Positions 18,112 to 27,342 of a stretch of DNA of 47,541 nt are shown here, piece by piece. The notes under the pieces were generated by a model, which was not told where the DNA came from, did not search any database, and saw only the letters and a program-made list of their open reading frames with translations. The position numbers were made by a program, and so were the translations under genes. Source of the stretch: an uncultured Methanomicrobiales archaeon. GTDB lineage: Archaea > Halobacteriota > Methanomicrobia > Methanomicrobiales > Methanospirillaceae. The stretch is from NCBI GenBank assembly GCA_903900025.1, contig CAIULN010000005.1, positions 1-47,541 on the forward strand, written 5' to 3'. Within the stretch, counting starts at the first letter, position 1, and each line of letters opens with the position of its first letter.

Positions 18112-19397
18112 CCGCGCCCGAGCTGCTGGTGCGCCCGTGCGAGGTCCTGCGCTGCAAGTGCACCCAGCAGTGAAAGTTCACCGGCAAGCACACCGGAGGC
18201 GATGATCTCGGCGAGTTTCTTTGCATTGGTGCCGGGAGGGGTGCCCCCACCGGCAACGCCGAGCAGCTTCAGGCACTCCTGCTGGGTCTCGACAGCGGTA
18301 CCGCCTCCAACGGTGCCGACCGGGAGCGACGGCAGGGTGACCGAAACGTAGACACCGGTCGGAACAGGATCAACGGTTGTCAGGCAGGTGCTGCCGTCGA
18401 TGGCATGGGCGGCGTCCTGCCCGCAGGCGATGAACATTGCCGCAACAACGTTTGCCGCATGGGCGTTGAACCCCATCGATCCGGCTCGGGCGGAACCGAC
18501 GAGGTTCTTACGGTAGTTCACGTCAAACAGCGTGGCGGCATCGGTTTTTAAGATCGAGGAGATCAGGTCATGCGACAGGGCGACCCCGGCAACCGCACTT
18601 CTGCCCCTGCCTAGGATCCCGTTGATTGCAGCGGGTTTTTTGTCAGTGCACATGTTTCCGCTCAGGGCGACAAGGCGGGCTCCCGTTCCCTGCGCGATCA
18701 GGTCTGCCGCCTTCGCGCTCGCAATTGTCACCATGTTCATGCCCATCGCGTCCTTGGTGTCGAAATTCATGCGGAAAAAGACGCTCGTGCCGGCAATGAA
18801 TGGAGCGATCCCAATGAGTTTTCCGTGTGATGTTGTGCTCTCTGCTGCAGCCCGGAGCTCTGCTTCATGCCCCGCAACCCAGTCCACCGCCTGCTTTGCG
18901 TGCGCGACACTCCGTGCCGCAAAGACCGGTGCCCGCGTCATGCCGTCATGGAGGATCCGCACCTCCGCACCCCCTGCCCGGGTGATCGCACTGCACCCCC
19001 GGTTCACGGACGCGACAAGTGCCCCCTCTGTTGTCGCAAGCGGCAGGTAGTAGCTGCCATGGGCATATTCTCCGTTCACCTGCAGCGGGCCTGCGACGCC
19101 CAGCGGCACCTGAACCGTGCCGATCATGTTCTCGCAGTTCCTTTTTACCACGCGCTCGACATCAATGGAAAAAATGCCGATATTATCCAGTTTTATCCCT
19201 GTCTCGTACTCAATGAACTCGCGCCGTATCCGTATTGCATCAACGGCGGGTACCTCTTCTTCCAGCTCGTAGAGTTTCACCGACCCCTCTTTTAGTCGCG
19301 TACGGATTGCCGTCTCCGTATCCGTGTTCTGGAGAACGTCGCGACCCTTTCCGGATGGATGGCGCCCGTCATCATCAGCCATGAATAATGGTAGCAC
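18108..19397 (-). CDS. hmgA: HMG-CoA reductase (class I)
   Basis: It reduces HMG-CoA to mevalonate with NADPH, the committing step to archaeal isoprenoid lipids. Catalytic elements are visible: Glu in LATTEGALVASVNRGC, Lys in GNMCTDKKPAAINGI, Asp in GQDAAHAIDGSTC and the C-terminal His in DLARAHQQLGRG. It has no membrane anchor, as in other archaeal enzymes. Length is 429 residues from ATG 19397; a second ATG at 19382 (MADDDGRHPSG) is equally possible. Either start lies close to or overlaps the divergent trm5 start. Confidence 0.96.
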   Translation of the reverse strand: MLPLFMADDDGRHPSGKGRDVLQNTDTETAIRTRLKEGSVKLYELEEEVPAVDAIRIRREFIEYETGIKLDNIGIFSIDVERVVKRNCENMIGTVQVPLGVAGPLQVNGEYAHGSYYLPLATTEGALVASVNRGCSAITRAGGAEVRILHDGMTRAPVFAARSVAHAKQAVDWVAGHEAELRAAAESTTSHGKLIGIAPFIAGTSVFFRMNFDTKDAMGMNMVTIASAKAADLIAQGTGARLVALSGNMCTDKKPAAINGILGRGRSAVAGVALSHDLISSILKTDAATLFDVNYRKNLVGSARAGSMGFNAHAANVVAAMFIACGQDAAHAIDGSTCLTTVDPVPTGVYVSVTLPSLPVGTVGGGTAVETQQECLKLLGVAGGGTPPGTNAKKLAEIIASGVLAGELSLLGALAAQDLARAHQQLGRG

Positions 19398-19407
19398 GTA
19401 TAGCTAC

Positions 19408-20343
19408 ATGATGGTTGGTGATCGGGGAGAGACCGAGCAGTGGTGCATGCGCGTGAATGCCAGAAAAGGCGAGGAGATGAGGCAGGCCCTCAGCGGGGAA
19501 GGGGCGCTTGACAGGACCCTGAAACCACGTGTCGATGGCAATGCGCTGCTGATCCCCATTGTTGACTGGCGGGAGGGTGCACAGCGGTGTGCATTCGACC
19601 CGAACCCGGAACGCCCCGCACTGCCGAGGCACGATATGATCGGGGGGATTGCAGTGATGCAGGAACATGACAAGGATGGCGCTGCAAGGATCCTTGCCTC
19701 GCGCCCCTCCCTGCATACGGTTCTGTACCCGGGGAGCGAAGTCGGCGGCGAGTTCCGCACCCGGCGCTTTGACGTGCTCGCCGGTATGCCAACCACACAA
19801 ACGCATGTTATGGAGTACGGGCACCGGTTCACGATCGACCTGTCCGCCGCATATTTCTCTCCCCGCCTTGCCACCGAACGCCAGCGCATCACCTCTCTCG
19901 TCCAAAAAGGCGAAGCCGTCCTCGATATGTTTGCCGGTGTCGGGCCATTTGCCATCACGCTGGCAGACCACGCGGCACTTGTCGTCGCTTCCGATATCAA
20001 CCCGGATGCAATCGGACTCATGCTGGAGAACTGTGCAAAGAACCGAATCAGGAATGTACTGCCCGTGCTCGCGGATGCACGGCATCTCGCAGACATTATT
20101 CCGTGGCAGTTCGACCGCATTGTCATGAACCTCCCCAAATCCGGGGAATCGTTTCTGCCCGATGCATTCAGGCTCTGTAAAGCCGGTGGCATGATCCACT
20201 TCTACGCGCTCGTGTCAGTAGAAGGGGAACACCGGGAACGGATTACCGGACTTGGCGGGGATGTTGCTGCAGAGAAGGTCGTGCGGTCATATTCGCCGGC
20301 GCAGTGGCACGCGGTGTACGATATCAGAAAAAAGAGTGAGTAG
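19408..20343 (+). CDS. trm5: tRNA (guanine-37-N1)-methyltransferase Trm5 family
   Basis: The enzyme uses SAM to methylate G37 next to the anticodon, which prevents frameshifting. After an N-terminal Trm5 domain (WCMRVNARKGEEMRQAL) come the SAM loop DMFAGVGPFAITLADHA, ASDINPDA and the catalytic MNLPKSGESFLPDA (NLP motif). The C-terminus VRSYSPAQWHAVYDI is also typical. The start is uncertain: ATG 19408, 19411 or 19381 all precede the conserved domain, and none has a good ribosome-binding site. It could also be a Taw2/Tyw2-type enzyme acting in wyosine synthesis, but the NLP motif favours Trm5. Confidence 0.9.
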   Translation: MMVGDRGETEQWCMRVNARKGEEMRQALSGEGALDRTLKPRVDGNALLIPIVDWREGAQRCAFDPNPERPALPRHDMIGGIAVMQEHDKDGAARILASRPSLHTVLYPGSEVGGEFRTRRFDVLAGMPTTQTHVMEYGHRFTIDLSAAYFSPRLATERQRITSLVQKGEAVLDMFAGVGPFAITLADHAALVVASDINPDAIGLMLENCAKNRIRNVLPVLADARHLADIIPWQFDRIVMNLPKSGESFLPDAFRLCKAGGMIHFYALVSVEGEHRERITGLGGDVAAEKVVRSYSPAQWHAVYDIRKKSE

Positions 20344-20345
20344 TG

Positions 20346-20738
20346 TTATTCGACCGGCACAAACTTTGTGCCGTAATGGATAATCCCGCTTTCGCCGTCG
20401 GCGGCGATCCTGCGGAACACGCTTTTTACCCGCATGCCGATCGTGACCTGATCGGGGCGGCACACGATCTGCGCCGTCATCCGGGGACCCTCATCGAGTT
20501 TCACAATCGCAAGTACATACGGGGTGAAGGCCTCAAACTGTTCGTTTGCGGTGTGGATAACGGTAAAGGTCACGACTGTACCCAGACCGGCAAATTTATA
20601 GTCAACGACCTTCCCGCTCCTGCGGCAGTCGGGGCAGAACGATCGTGGCGGGAAGAAGTGCCTGCCACAGGTCTCGCATTTTGTGCCCAGCATGTTGTAG
20701 CGCTGGGGGATCTTCCGCCAGAAACGTGCGACTGACAT
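20346..20738 (-). CDS. DUF35 OB-fold/zinc-ribbon protein of thiolase-HMGCS complex
   Basis: The 130-residue protein has the DUF35 layout: N-terminal helix (SVARFWRKIPQRYNM), rubredoxin-like zinc ribbon (CETCGRHFFPPRSFCPDC) and an OB fold. In methanogens this protein bridges acetoacetyl-CoA thiolase and HMG-CoA synthase in one complex so the intermediate can be passed on directly. That role is established for Methanothermococcus and is inferred here from the shared operon. Its start is directly against the thiolase stop (no gap), which implies translational coupling. Confidence 0.93.
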   Translation of the reverse strand: MSVARFWRKIPQRYNMLGTKCETCGRHFFPPRSFCPDCRRSGKVVDYKFAGLGTVVTFTVIHTANEQFEAFTPYVLAIVKLDEGPRMTAQIVCRPDQVTIGMRVKSVFRRIAADGESGIIHYGTKFVPVE

Positions 20739-21905
20739 TTAATCAACCCCCATGATGTGGACAGCAACAGTGGCACCGGTCCCGCCGACATTGTGCGTCA
20801 TGCCAATTGTTGCGCCATCAATCTGCCGTTTGCCCGCCTCACCGCGGAGCTGCTGGACCACTTCATACACCTGCTTGATGCCGGTCGCTCCGACCGGGTG
20901 GCCGCATGCCTTGAGCCCGCCGCTTGTATTCACCGGGATCCTGCCATTCAGTGCTGTCTCTCCCTCTGCGGTAAGCCGGCCTGCCAGGCCTTTTTTGCAG
21001 AAGCCGAGATCCTCAATCGCACAGATCTCTGCAATCGAGAAGCAGTCGTGCACTTCGATAAGGTCGATATCTTTGTGTGTGAGCTTTGCCATCCTGAACG
21101 CCCGCTGCCCTGCTGCCACGCTTGCATCCAGTGTCGAGATATCCCGACGGTCATGAAGAGTGATCGTGTCGCTTGCCTGCGCACTGGCGAGTATCCTGAT
21201 GGGGGTATCCGTGAACTCGCGGGCGCGTTCGAGCGGCGCAACAATCACTGCGGCAGCACCATCGGTAATGGGAGAACAGTCAAAGAGTCGCAGGGGCTCG
21301 GCCACCATCGTTGACTTGAGAACGGTGTTGATCGTGATCTCCTGCTGGAACTGTGCGATGGGATTACGCGCCCCGTTGTAATGGTTCTTTACCGCCACCT
21401 GTGCGAGCTGTTCCCGTGTGAGAGGGTAGCGGTGCATATAATCGGTCGCGATCATCGCGTAGAGCCCCGGGAACGTTGCACCCACAAACCCCTCCCACTC
21501 CCGGTCAGCAGCGCCGGTAAGGGTGTCAGTGCTGGCACCGGGTTCCACGTCGGTCATCTTCTCAACCCCTGCGGCCACGACGATGTCCTCCATCCCGCTT
21601 GCGACGGCGATCATTGCCTGCCGGAACGCGAGCCCGCCTGAAGCGCAGGCAGCCTCAACTCTTGTGGAGGGAATATGGTGCGTGGCGAGCCCGGCGTAGT
21701 CAGCAATGAGCGCACCGATGTGCTCCTGCTCGATAAACCTGCCCGCGCTCATATTGCCCACGTACATTGCGTCAATTTTTTCACCCGACAGCTGTGCATC
21801 TTCCAGCGCGAGGGCACCTGCTTCGACAAAAAGATCCCGGAAAGAACTTCCCCACTTTTCGCCAAACGTGGTGCACCCGATTCCGATGATAGCAACATCT
21901 CTCAT
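20739..21905 (-). CDS. Acetyl-CoA acetyltransferase (archaeal thiolase)
   Basis: It condenses two acetyl-CoA to acetoacetyl-CoA, the first mevalonate step. The nucleophilic Cys lies in [15 protein letters not shown], and the catalytic His in [14 protein letters not shown]. The C-terminal second cysteine of bacterial thiolases is absent ([15 protein letters not shown]), as is usual for the archaeal SCPx-like group. Its start overlaps the HMG-CoA synthase stop by 4 nt (ATGA). 388 residues is a normal length. Confidence 0.95.
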   Translation of the reverse strand: MRDVAIIGIGCTTFGEKWGSSFRDLFVEAGALALEDAQLSGEKIDAMYVGNMSAGRFIEQEHIGALIADYAGLATHHIPSTRVEAACASGGLAFRQAMIAVASGMEDIVVAAGVEKMTDVEPGASTDTLTGAADREWEGFVGATFPGLYAMIATDYMHRYPLTREQLAQVAVKNHYNGARNPIAQFQQEITINTVLKSTMVAEPLRLFDCSPITDGAAAVIVAPLERAREFTDTPIRILASAQASDTITLHDRRDISTLDASVAAGQRAFRMAKLTHKDIDLIEVHDCFSIAEICAIEDLGFCKKGLAGRLTAEGETALNGRIPVNTSGGLKACGHPVGATGIKQVYEVVQQLRGEAGKRQIDGATIGMTHNVGGTGATVAVHIMGVD

Positions 21906-22954
21906 GACTGCATCACGATCTTTCCCTTGTGCCGTGCATAATGGGCATAATCGAGGTAAATCGGATTTTTGAGGAGTTCCTCAACCGATGGGGCGGCATC
22001 GCGTCGGAACGCCCCGCCTTCAATCGCATCGGTCACCTCGATGTCGAACGCATCACTTCCGGCACCCGAACCAAACGATGCGACAAAGATCCGGTCGCCG
22101 GGTTTTGCGATGTCGAGTGTTGCAGCAAGCCCGATGGGAGATGACCCTGAGTAGGTATTACCAAGGCGCGGCACCACGAGCCCTGGCCTGATCTGCTCCG
22201 GCTTGAAACCTAGGGCTTTGGCCACCTTCTGCGGGAACTTTGCGTTCGGCTGGTGGAAGACCGCGTATTCGTAGTCCTGTGCACTCTTCTTTTTCTGTCC
22301 GAAGAGAAGTCGCGTTGCCCCCTCAACATGCTTGAAATAGCCGGGGTCACCCGTAAACCGCCCGCTGTGGCGGGGGTAGTCCTGCCCCTCACGCCGCCAG
22401 AAGTCAGGGGTGTCGGTGGTGTACGAGCAGGTATGATGGATGATGGCAATGGGGTCGTCCCTGCCGATGAGGAAGGCAGCACCCCCGGCAGCAGCAGTGT
22501 ATTCCAGCGCATCGCTTGGAGCCCCCTGCGCCACATCAGACCCGATCGCAAGACCGTACGTAATCATCTTACTTTTAACCAGTCCCATGCATGTCTGGAT
22601 TCCTGCGGTTCCCGCCTTGCAGGCGAACTCAAAATCGGCAGCGGTCATATTCGGGGTGGCTCCAATTGCTTCTCCGACCGTGCACGCCGTCGGTTTCACC
22701 GCATAGGGATGCGACTCGCTACCAACGTACACCGCCCCGATCTCCTCAGGATCGATCTTCCGCCTGGCAAGCGCATTTCGTGCGGCTTCGACAGCAATCG
22801 TAGCCGTATCCTCGTCCATGTCCGGGACTGACTTTTCAAACACACCGAGCCCACCGGAGATCTCTGCAGCATTTGCGCCCCAGACCCGTGCGATCTCGTC
22901 GACCTTGATACGGTATCTCGGTATATACACACCATAGGTGATGATGCCTACCAT
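21902..22954 (-). CDS. Hydroxymethylglutaryl-CoA synthase
   Basis: It joins acetoacetyl-CoA and acetyl-CoA to HMG-CoA. Catalytic residues are visible: Glu in [14 protein letters not shown], Cys in [14 protein letters not shown] and His in [14 protein letters not shown] chose ATG 22954 ([16 protein letters not shown]), which matches the family N-terminus. The in-frame region further upstream lies within the regulator gene. GAGGGA sits about 8 nt before this ATG, and the ATG overlaps the last codons of the upstream regulator by 7 nt. Confidence 0.96.
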   Translation of the reverse strand: MVGIITYGVYIPRYRIKVDEIARVWGANAAEISGGLGVFEKSVPDMDEDTATIAVEAARNALARRKIDPEEIGAVYVGSESHPYAVKPTACTVGEAIGATPNMTAADFEFACKAGTAGIQTCMGLVKSKMITYGLAIGSDVAQGAPSDALEYTAAAGGAAFLIGRDDPIAIIHHTCSYTTDTPDFWRREGQDYPRHSGRFTGDPGYFKHVEGATRLLFGQKKKSAQDYEYAVFHQPNAKFPQKVAKALGFKPEQIRPGLVVPRLGNTYSGSSPIGLAATLDIAKPGDRIFVASFGSGAGSDAFDIEVTDAIEGGAFRRDAAPSVEELLKNPIYLDYAHYARHKGKIVMQS

Positions 22955-23658
22955 TCCTGTTCCCTCAATACATTCACGATTTTCTCGATCTCCATGTTGG
23001 TACACAGAACGGTGATACGGTCACGCTCTGCCATCTTCTCTACGATCGGGTGGACATCCGCCGCACCAATACCCTGCAGCACAACACACCGCGGTTTGAA
23101 CGGGGTGACACGAATCGCCACCATCGGGGACTTTCCTGTTGAGACATTGGTGAAGATCAGCGATCGTTCTGTGCTCCACCCATAGATACGGTTGAACTCG
23201 TTGCTCGAGAGCTGCAGGATCGCGTTCAGGCTGTTAATTGCCGTATACCCATGAATCGCCTGATCCATCGAACCGCAGAGGAGTGTGCATCCAATCGCAT
23301 CAGCAAAGCGCTGGAGAGGGACCGGCGCTGCATACTCGTGCATGTCATAGATAACATCGTCATCCATGCCGGTATACAGCATGGAGGAGAACTGCTGGAT
23401 GTGTCTCCCTCCCGACTCCTCGTCAATAGCCAGGATCGTATCAACGATCTTTCCCACAATTGCGGTACCGGGGCTTTTTCTCCGCCCCCCTTCATAATCG
23501 CTGATGACGGAGGGGGAGACACCGAGGCGTTCGGAGAGGACGCCTGGCGCGATCTCAAAGCTCATGCGCCATTTTTTCAGCGCATGCCCCGGGGAGTCCG
23601 ACAGCGTGATCTCGCCCGCCATTTTTTCAGCAAGCTGATTCCGCATACCGGTTTTCAT
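22948..23658 (-). CDS. HTH (Xre-type) transcriptional regulator leading the mevalonate operon
   Basis: Residues about 25-75 form a Cro/C1-type helix-turn-helix ([20 protein letters not shown] then [19 protein letters not shown]). The C-terminal 150 residues form a separate domain ([40 protein letters not shown]) that may bind a ligand. It overlaps the HMG-CoA synthase gene by 7 nt and so is made with the three enzymes. A natural guess is feedback control of isoprenoid synthesis, but the ligand is unknown. I chose ATG 23658 (MKTGMRNQL); ATG 23646 is an alternative. A TATA box about 25-30 nt upstream suggests a leaderless message. Confidence 0.9.
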   Translation of the reverse strand: MKTGMRNQLAEKMAGEITLSDSPGHALKKWRMSFEIAPGVLSERLGVSPSVISDYEGGRRKSPGTAIVGKIVDTILAIDEESGGRHIQQFSSMLYTGMDDDVIYDMHEYAAPVPLQRFADAIGCTLLCGSMDQAIHGYTAINSLNAILQLSSNEFNRIYGWSTERSLIFTNVSTGKSPMVAIRVTPFKPRCVVLQGIGAADVHPIVEKMAERDRITVLCTNMEIEKIVNVLREQEW

Positions 23659-23680
23659 GCTCAATAACAACGACGCCCCT

Positions 23681-23694
23681 CATTAAATAATTAA
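23681..23694 (-). promoter_or_regulatory. Likely TATA box of the HTH-mevalonate operon
   Basis: The minus strand reads TTAATTATTTAATG, centred about 29 nt before the ATG at 23658. The inverted-repeat block at 23695-23720 directly adjoins its upstream side, where the TFB recognition element lies. Confidence 0.45.
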
Positions 23695-23720
23695 CGAACG
23701 CTGGTTCGACAGTGAACGAA
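23695..23720. promoter_or_regulatory. Candidate operator: overlapping GAAC/GTTC inverted repeats
   Basis: CGAAC-GCTG-GTTCG (23695-23708) is a perfect inverted repeat. A further GAAC at 23714-23717 forms a second dyad with the middle GTTC (6-nt spacer). The block lies between two divergent TATA boxes, those of the mevalonate-operon regulator (minus) and the riboflavin kinase/regulator (plus). Both divergent products carry an HTH domain, so either could bind here. This is an inference from position and symmetry. Confidence 0.42.
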
Positions 23721-23740
23721 ATTGATGCCGATGGTAATCC

Positions 23741-23750
23741 ATAAATAATA
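23741..23750 (+). promoter_or_regulatory. Likely TATA box of ribK
   Basis: ATAAATAATA is centred about 26 nt before the ATG at 23772, so the message is probably leaderless, in keeping with the lack of a Shine-Dalgarno sequence. Confidence 0.5.
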
Positions 23751-23771
23751 AGCATCCCAATTTTGGTACGC

Positions 23772-24434
23772 ATGCTGGTGGCAGAAGATATTGAGTGCCT
23801 GAAGACGATTGCCCTGATGGGAGGGTGCAAAGGACCGGTCTTTGTCTCGTCCCAGAAGATTGCAGAGACGTTGCATACAAGCCCCCAGACCGCATCGCGC
23901 CGGCTCAAGGCGCTCGAATCGCAGGGACTGATCACCCGCACGATGACTCCGGAAGGGCAGCACATCACCCTCACAAAGCAGGGCGAAGAGGAACTGCACA
24001 GGGAGTATATGGATTACTGCCGGCTTTTTGCCACCGAAGGCGGTACATATTCGCTCACGGGGACTGTCATCACCGGGCTTGGCGAGGGGAAGTATTACAT
24101 GAGTCTGGCCGGTTACCGGCAGCAGTTCGGGTCCCTTCTTGGGTTCGAGCCGTACCCGGGAACCCTCAACATCCGCTTGTCCCCTTCAAGCCTCCCCGTC
24201 CGGAAAAAGATCGAGGGCCTCAACTGGATCAGGATAAAGGGTTTTTCTGCGGACAGCCGCACATTTGGTGATGCGCGCTGCCTCCCGTGCAGGATCGGCA
24301 CTGTCCCCTGCGCAATTGTAATCCCGGGCAGGACGCATTATCCCGATGATGTTATCGAAGTTATTGCACCGGTTGCCCTCAGGAGACAGATTGGGGTTGA
24401 GGATAGTGACACCGTCACGGTCGAGGTGGGTTGA
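23772..24434 (+). CDS. ribK: Riboflavin kinase (CTP-dependent) with N-terminal HTH, RbkR type
   Basis: Residues about 1-85 are a winged-helix domain (VFVSSQKIAETLHTSPQTAS, then RRLKALESQGLITRTMTPEG). Residues about 95-220 are the archaeal riboflavin kinase, which makes FMN using CTP (VITGLGEGKYYMSLAGY, GFEPYPGTLNIRL, CAIVIPGRTHYPDDVIEVIAP). Proteins with this two-part layout, called RbkR, are known in archaea to act both as the enzyme and as a regulator of riboflavin genes. ribB follows directly, which fits that role. I chose ATG 23772; a TTG three codons upstream is unlikely. Confidence 0.95.
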   Translation: MLVAEDIECLKTIALMGGCKGPVFVSSQKIAETLHTSPQTASRRLKALESQGLITRTMTPEGQHITLTKQGEEELHREYMDYCRLFATEGGTYSLTGTVITGLGEGKYYMSLAGYRQQFGSLLGFEPYPGTLNIRLSPSSLPVRKKIEGLNWIRIKGFSADSRTFGDARCLPCRIGTVPCAIVIPGRTHYPDDVIEVIAPVALRRQIGVEDSDTVTVEVG

Positions 24435-25115
24435 GTGATTGAAGACGCGCTGTCAGCACTGCGGGAAGGCAGGTTCATCCTTCTCTATGATTTTGATGAC
24501 CGGGAGCAGGAGACGGATTTTGCCATCCGTTCGGATGCGGTCACCCCGCAGCATATCCTGCAGATGCGCAGGGATGGCGGCGGGCTGATCTGCACCGCCG
24601 TCCACCCGGCTGCGGCACAACGCCTCGGTCTGCCGTTTGCCAGCGATATACTGCGTTCGATGGTTGTGGCTGAACGTGAGGGAGATATCCCGTACGACAG
24701 GAAGAACCATTCATCCTTTTCCATCTGGGTGAACCACCGCGGTACGTTCACGGGCATCACTGACCGCGACCGCTCCCTGACCATCAACGCCATCGCGGAT
24801 CAGGTAAAAAGGTCATTGAATGGCGGGGGAATAAATTTCCACGAGGTCTTCCGCACGCCCGGCCACTGTGCGATTCTTCGGGCAGCTGATGATCTCCTTG
24901 ACCAGCGGCGTGGTCAGACCGAGCTCTCGGTCGCCCTTGCAGAGATGGCCGGCATCACCCCTGCGGTCACCGTCTGTGAGATGCTGGATGACAGGAGCGG
25001 TCTTGCGCTCTCAAAAGAGGATGCACAACGGTACGCGAAAAAACACGGGCTTGTTTTTGTCGAGGGCAGCGAAGTAATGGAGCGGTGGGAACGGGTCCCC
25101 CGCCAGTACGGTTAA
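24435..25115 (+). CDS. ribB: 3,4-dihydroxy-2-butanone 4-phosphate synthase
   Basis: It converts ribulose 5-phosphate to the four-carbon precursor of riboflavin. Motifs include LYDFDDREQETDF (acidic metal-binding loop), MRRDGGGLICTAVH and NHRGTFTGITDRDRSLTI. Later parts are RTPGHCAILRA and RRGQTELSVALAEMAG. It starts with GTG immediately after the ribK stop (TGA-GTG), with GAGGTGGG just upstream as ribosome-binding site, so it is translationally coupled to the kinase/regulator. 226 residues, single-domain form without GTP cyclohydrolase. Confidence 0.96.
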   Translation: MIEDALSALREGRFILLYDFDDREQETDFAIRSDAVTPQHILQMRRDGGGLICTAVHPAAAQRLGLPFASDILRSMVVAEREGDIPYDRKNHSSFSIWVNHRGTFTGITDRDRSLTINAIADQVKRSLNGGGINFHEVFRTPGHCAILRAADDLLDQRRGQTELSVALAEMAGITPAVTVCEMLDDRSGLALSKEDAQRYAKKHGLVFVEGSEVMERWERVPRQYG

Positions 25116-25125
25116 CTCCCTGCAC

Positions 25126-25287
25126 TCACTTTTTTGCGAGTTTTTTCAACGTCGCTTCCGGCAGCATCTTTGCGATGCTTATCTTGGTCGGGCAGCGCCC
25201 CAGCTTCAGCCCGAGTTTCTTTGCCTCGTCCTTGAGCACTTTCGTGTCGAGATTTTTAACCAGTTCACTCAATTCTTTCTGCTCCAT
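25126..25287 (-). CDS. Small basic protein of unknown function (53 aa)
   Basis: From ATG at 25287 the product starts [20 protein letters not shown] and continues with lysine-rich helices ending [10 protein letters not shown]. The longer in-frame version from 25419 has an unlikely Arg/Trp-rich start and is rejected. It looks like a small SAP-like or helical nucleic-acid-associated protein, but no family is recognised. It is downstream of the RPA-RPAP pair on the same strand and lies 10 nt from the convergent ribB stop. Confidence 0.7.
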   Translation of the reverse strand: MEQKELSELVKNLDTKVLKDEAKKLGLKLGRCPTKISIAKMLPEATLKKLAKK

Positions 25288-25360
25288 AGGTATCGGAGAG
25301 TGATAGGTACCCGGAACGATAAGGTTTGCTGAAAAATGCCGGAATGATACGGCAAAAATG

Positions 25361-25963
25361 TTATATCTTAATCTGCGCCAGCGCTTCGTACGCCATTTTT
25401 CGGAACGTGGCAGGATCAAGTGCAGGATAGTGCTCTTTTATCCGGGGAGCATCGGGAGCCGTGCCCTGAGCAAGGGCATCGATCCGGTCGAGGGTGGAGC
25501 GTGCGGCATCGAGCACCCAGAGATCGCGGGTCTCACGGTCGACGACGGTGATTGATTCGACCCGCACAGAAACGAGAAACGCCCCATCCGGGGTCTGGTA
25601 GATACTGGGCTTTCCCACCACCGCAACAAACGCGGGCGTGTCGATCTTTGCCAGCTGCTGCATCGCCTCCGGCTGGTAGCTGCCTGCCATCACAAAGAAC
25701 GTGCCGGTCGGGTCGACAACACGGCCGCGGTAGAAAATGTTCTGGTCCCCCTGCCGTTGTTTTTCGGTGAGTGTTCCGACCAGAAATACACGGTTGCAGC
25801 GCTCTCCCGAAGGGAGCAGGACAAAGGTAGGGCTTTTCTCATCATCGCCCTCACGGAACTGGTAGCGGCACTCGCGGAGCTCAGCGGCGAATACCCTTCG
25901 TGCCGGTTCACGCTCAAATCCCCCGTCACGTTTTGCCTGAGAGGGGGCTCCCCCGTTGCTCAT
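25361..25963 (-). CDS. RPA-associated protein (OB-fold)
   Basis: The 200-residue protein matches the archaeal RPA-associated protein (COG3390) that is almost always next to RPA. It has an OB fold around [40 protein letters not shown] and [15 protein letters not shown]. It is thought to work with RPA on single-stranded DNA. Its start overlaps the RPA stop by 4 nt (ATGA), so the two are coupled. Confidence 0.92.
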   Translation of the reverse strand: MSNGGAPSQAKRDGGFEREPARRVFAAELRECRYQFREGDDEKSPTFVLLPSGERCNRVFLVGTLTEKQRQGDQNIFYRGRVVDPTGTFFVMAGSYQPEAMQQLAKIDTPAFVAVVGKPSIYQTPDGAFLVSVRVESITVVDRETRDLWVLDAARSTLDRIDALAQGTAPDAPRIKEHYPALDPATFRKMAYEALAQIKI

Positions 25964-27207
25964 GCTGCACCTCCGGCCCGGTTGAGGAGCGCAGTATGGT
26001 CACCGCTCTCCATCTTTTGCCGTTCACATGCCCTGACAAGGAGGCGGTTGTCGATCTCCCTGCCACGACAGACCACGTACCTGCCCAGGACTGCGTCGCG
26101 CATGCGCAGGAAGACCTCATCCATGCCAAGCGGGTTATTCTCGGCAAGTTCCTTTGCCGCATCGAGGTTCATGCCCGTGAGTGACTCGACGACATCACGC
26201 TGCAGTAACATGTTGTAGGTCTTTTTTCCGTCGTCCAGCCACCCTTTGATCCGCAGGTCATACACAAATCTCGGCTGAATCTCATGGACGGGGCAGTAGT
26301 TCTGCCGTGAAAGCGCACGGTTGCACCCGTCAACCGGGCAGCGCTTGATGAGCCCGGAACCCGGTGCAATGTGCACAATAGTCCCACGCACCTCCGTATC
26401 ACCGCCGCTGACGGCGATATCACCCTCGTCCTGCATGTACGTGGCGGTGCTCAGGTTGAGTGAGAGCCTGCCGTTGAACTCCTCAACCAGCGCGTGGAAG
26501 ATGGTATACACAGTTCCCACCGTGAGTTTTTCTTTACCCGCATCCTTCCAGATGACGAACTTCACCGTGCCGGACTCATCACCAAGGATGCCGGACTGAA
26601 GCATCCGTTCGTGGGCGGCCTCCCACTCCTGGACGACCTTGACCCTGACACTGCCGATTCCGGGTTTCAATTCACCGATCTTCACGACGGAGGGGATGAG
26701 GGCACGATCTTCAACGATCGGCTTAATCGTCGTGCCAGAGTGTATCTTTACGTTTGCGACGCCCTTGAACTCATCCACAACGGCAGACTCAATGCGGTAC
26801 CAGGTGCCTTCCAGCATCTTTGGCGCATTTGCTTTCGCCCATGCGACGAACCGGATCGCACCCGTTGAATCGGCAATGATCCCGCTCTGGGCAATCGACG
26901 GTGATGGTGGTGACAGGATTGAGACCACCTTCCCTTCAATTGTCACCCATTCACCCGGGGCAATGTCGGCAATAGAACGGTCTTCTTTCGCCCCGGCACC
27001 CCCGCCGCCCCCACTGCCATCTCCGATGCCGGTGGGGTTGAACTCCTTTGCCAGTTCATTTGTTACGCTGCGCTCCGCCTCTGCGGGCTGGACACCGAAC
27101 TCCTCCACGAGCCGGCGCAGTTTCGCCTCGATCTTCTTTTTGTCGACGCTCTGTCCTTTCTGACCGATTTTTACGGAGATTCTTTCTGCTGTCTTGGAAA
27201 AATCCAT
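25960..27207 (-). CDS. rpa: Replication protein A, single-stranded DNA-binding (RPA41-like)
   Basis: The 415-residue protein covers single-stranded DNA in replication and repair. After a helical N-terminal part (KKKIEAKLRRLVEEFGVQPA) come three OB folds: EWVTIEGKVVSILSPPSPSI, GIGSVRVKVVQEWEAAHERM and a third starting near TEVRGTIVHIAPGSGLIKRC. The third carries a zinc knuckle (CPVDGC ... CPVHE), typical of euryarchaeal RPA. A Gly/Ala linker (GIGDGSGGGGGAGAKE) separates the N-terminal helices from the folds. I chose ATG 27207 (MDFSKTAERISV) over 27231. Confidence 0.95.
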   Translation of the reverse strand: MDFSKTAERISVKIGQKGQSVDKKKIEAKLRRLVEEFGVQPAEAERSVTNELAKEFNPTGIGDGSGGGGGAGAKEDRSIADIAPGEWVTIEGKVVSILSPPSPSIAQSGIIADSTGAIRFVAWAKANAPKMLEGTWYRIESAVVDEFKGVANVKIHSGTTIKPIVEDRALIPSVVKIGELKPGIGSVRVKVVQEWEAAHERMLQSGILGDESGTVKFVIWKDAGKEKLTVGTVYTIFHALVEEFNGRLSLNLSTATYMQDEGDIAVSGGDTEVRGTIVHIAPGSGLIKRCPVDGCNRALSRQNYCPVHEIQPRFVYDLRIKGWLDDGKKTYNMLLQRDVVESLTGMNLDAAKELAENNPLGMDEVFLRMRDAVLGRYVVCRGREIDNRLLVRACERQKMESGDHTALLNRAGGAA

Positions 27208-27342
27208 ACTTCTACATCTCCGGTGATACATCGTTTCTTATCATGTCTTAATGTTATGGAGTGTGCGTCGCGAAAGTGAAATCTCCGTCGCAGTATGGCG
27301 GTATAGTGAGGTTTATGTCATTGAAAGGTAACTAATTCAGGT

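Noticed and set aside
25288-25419. Upstream extension of the small basic protein to 97 residues
   Set aside because: The extra 44 residues are Arg/Trp/Phe-rich and unlike the helical remainder, and no start signal precedes them. ATG 25287 is the better start.
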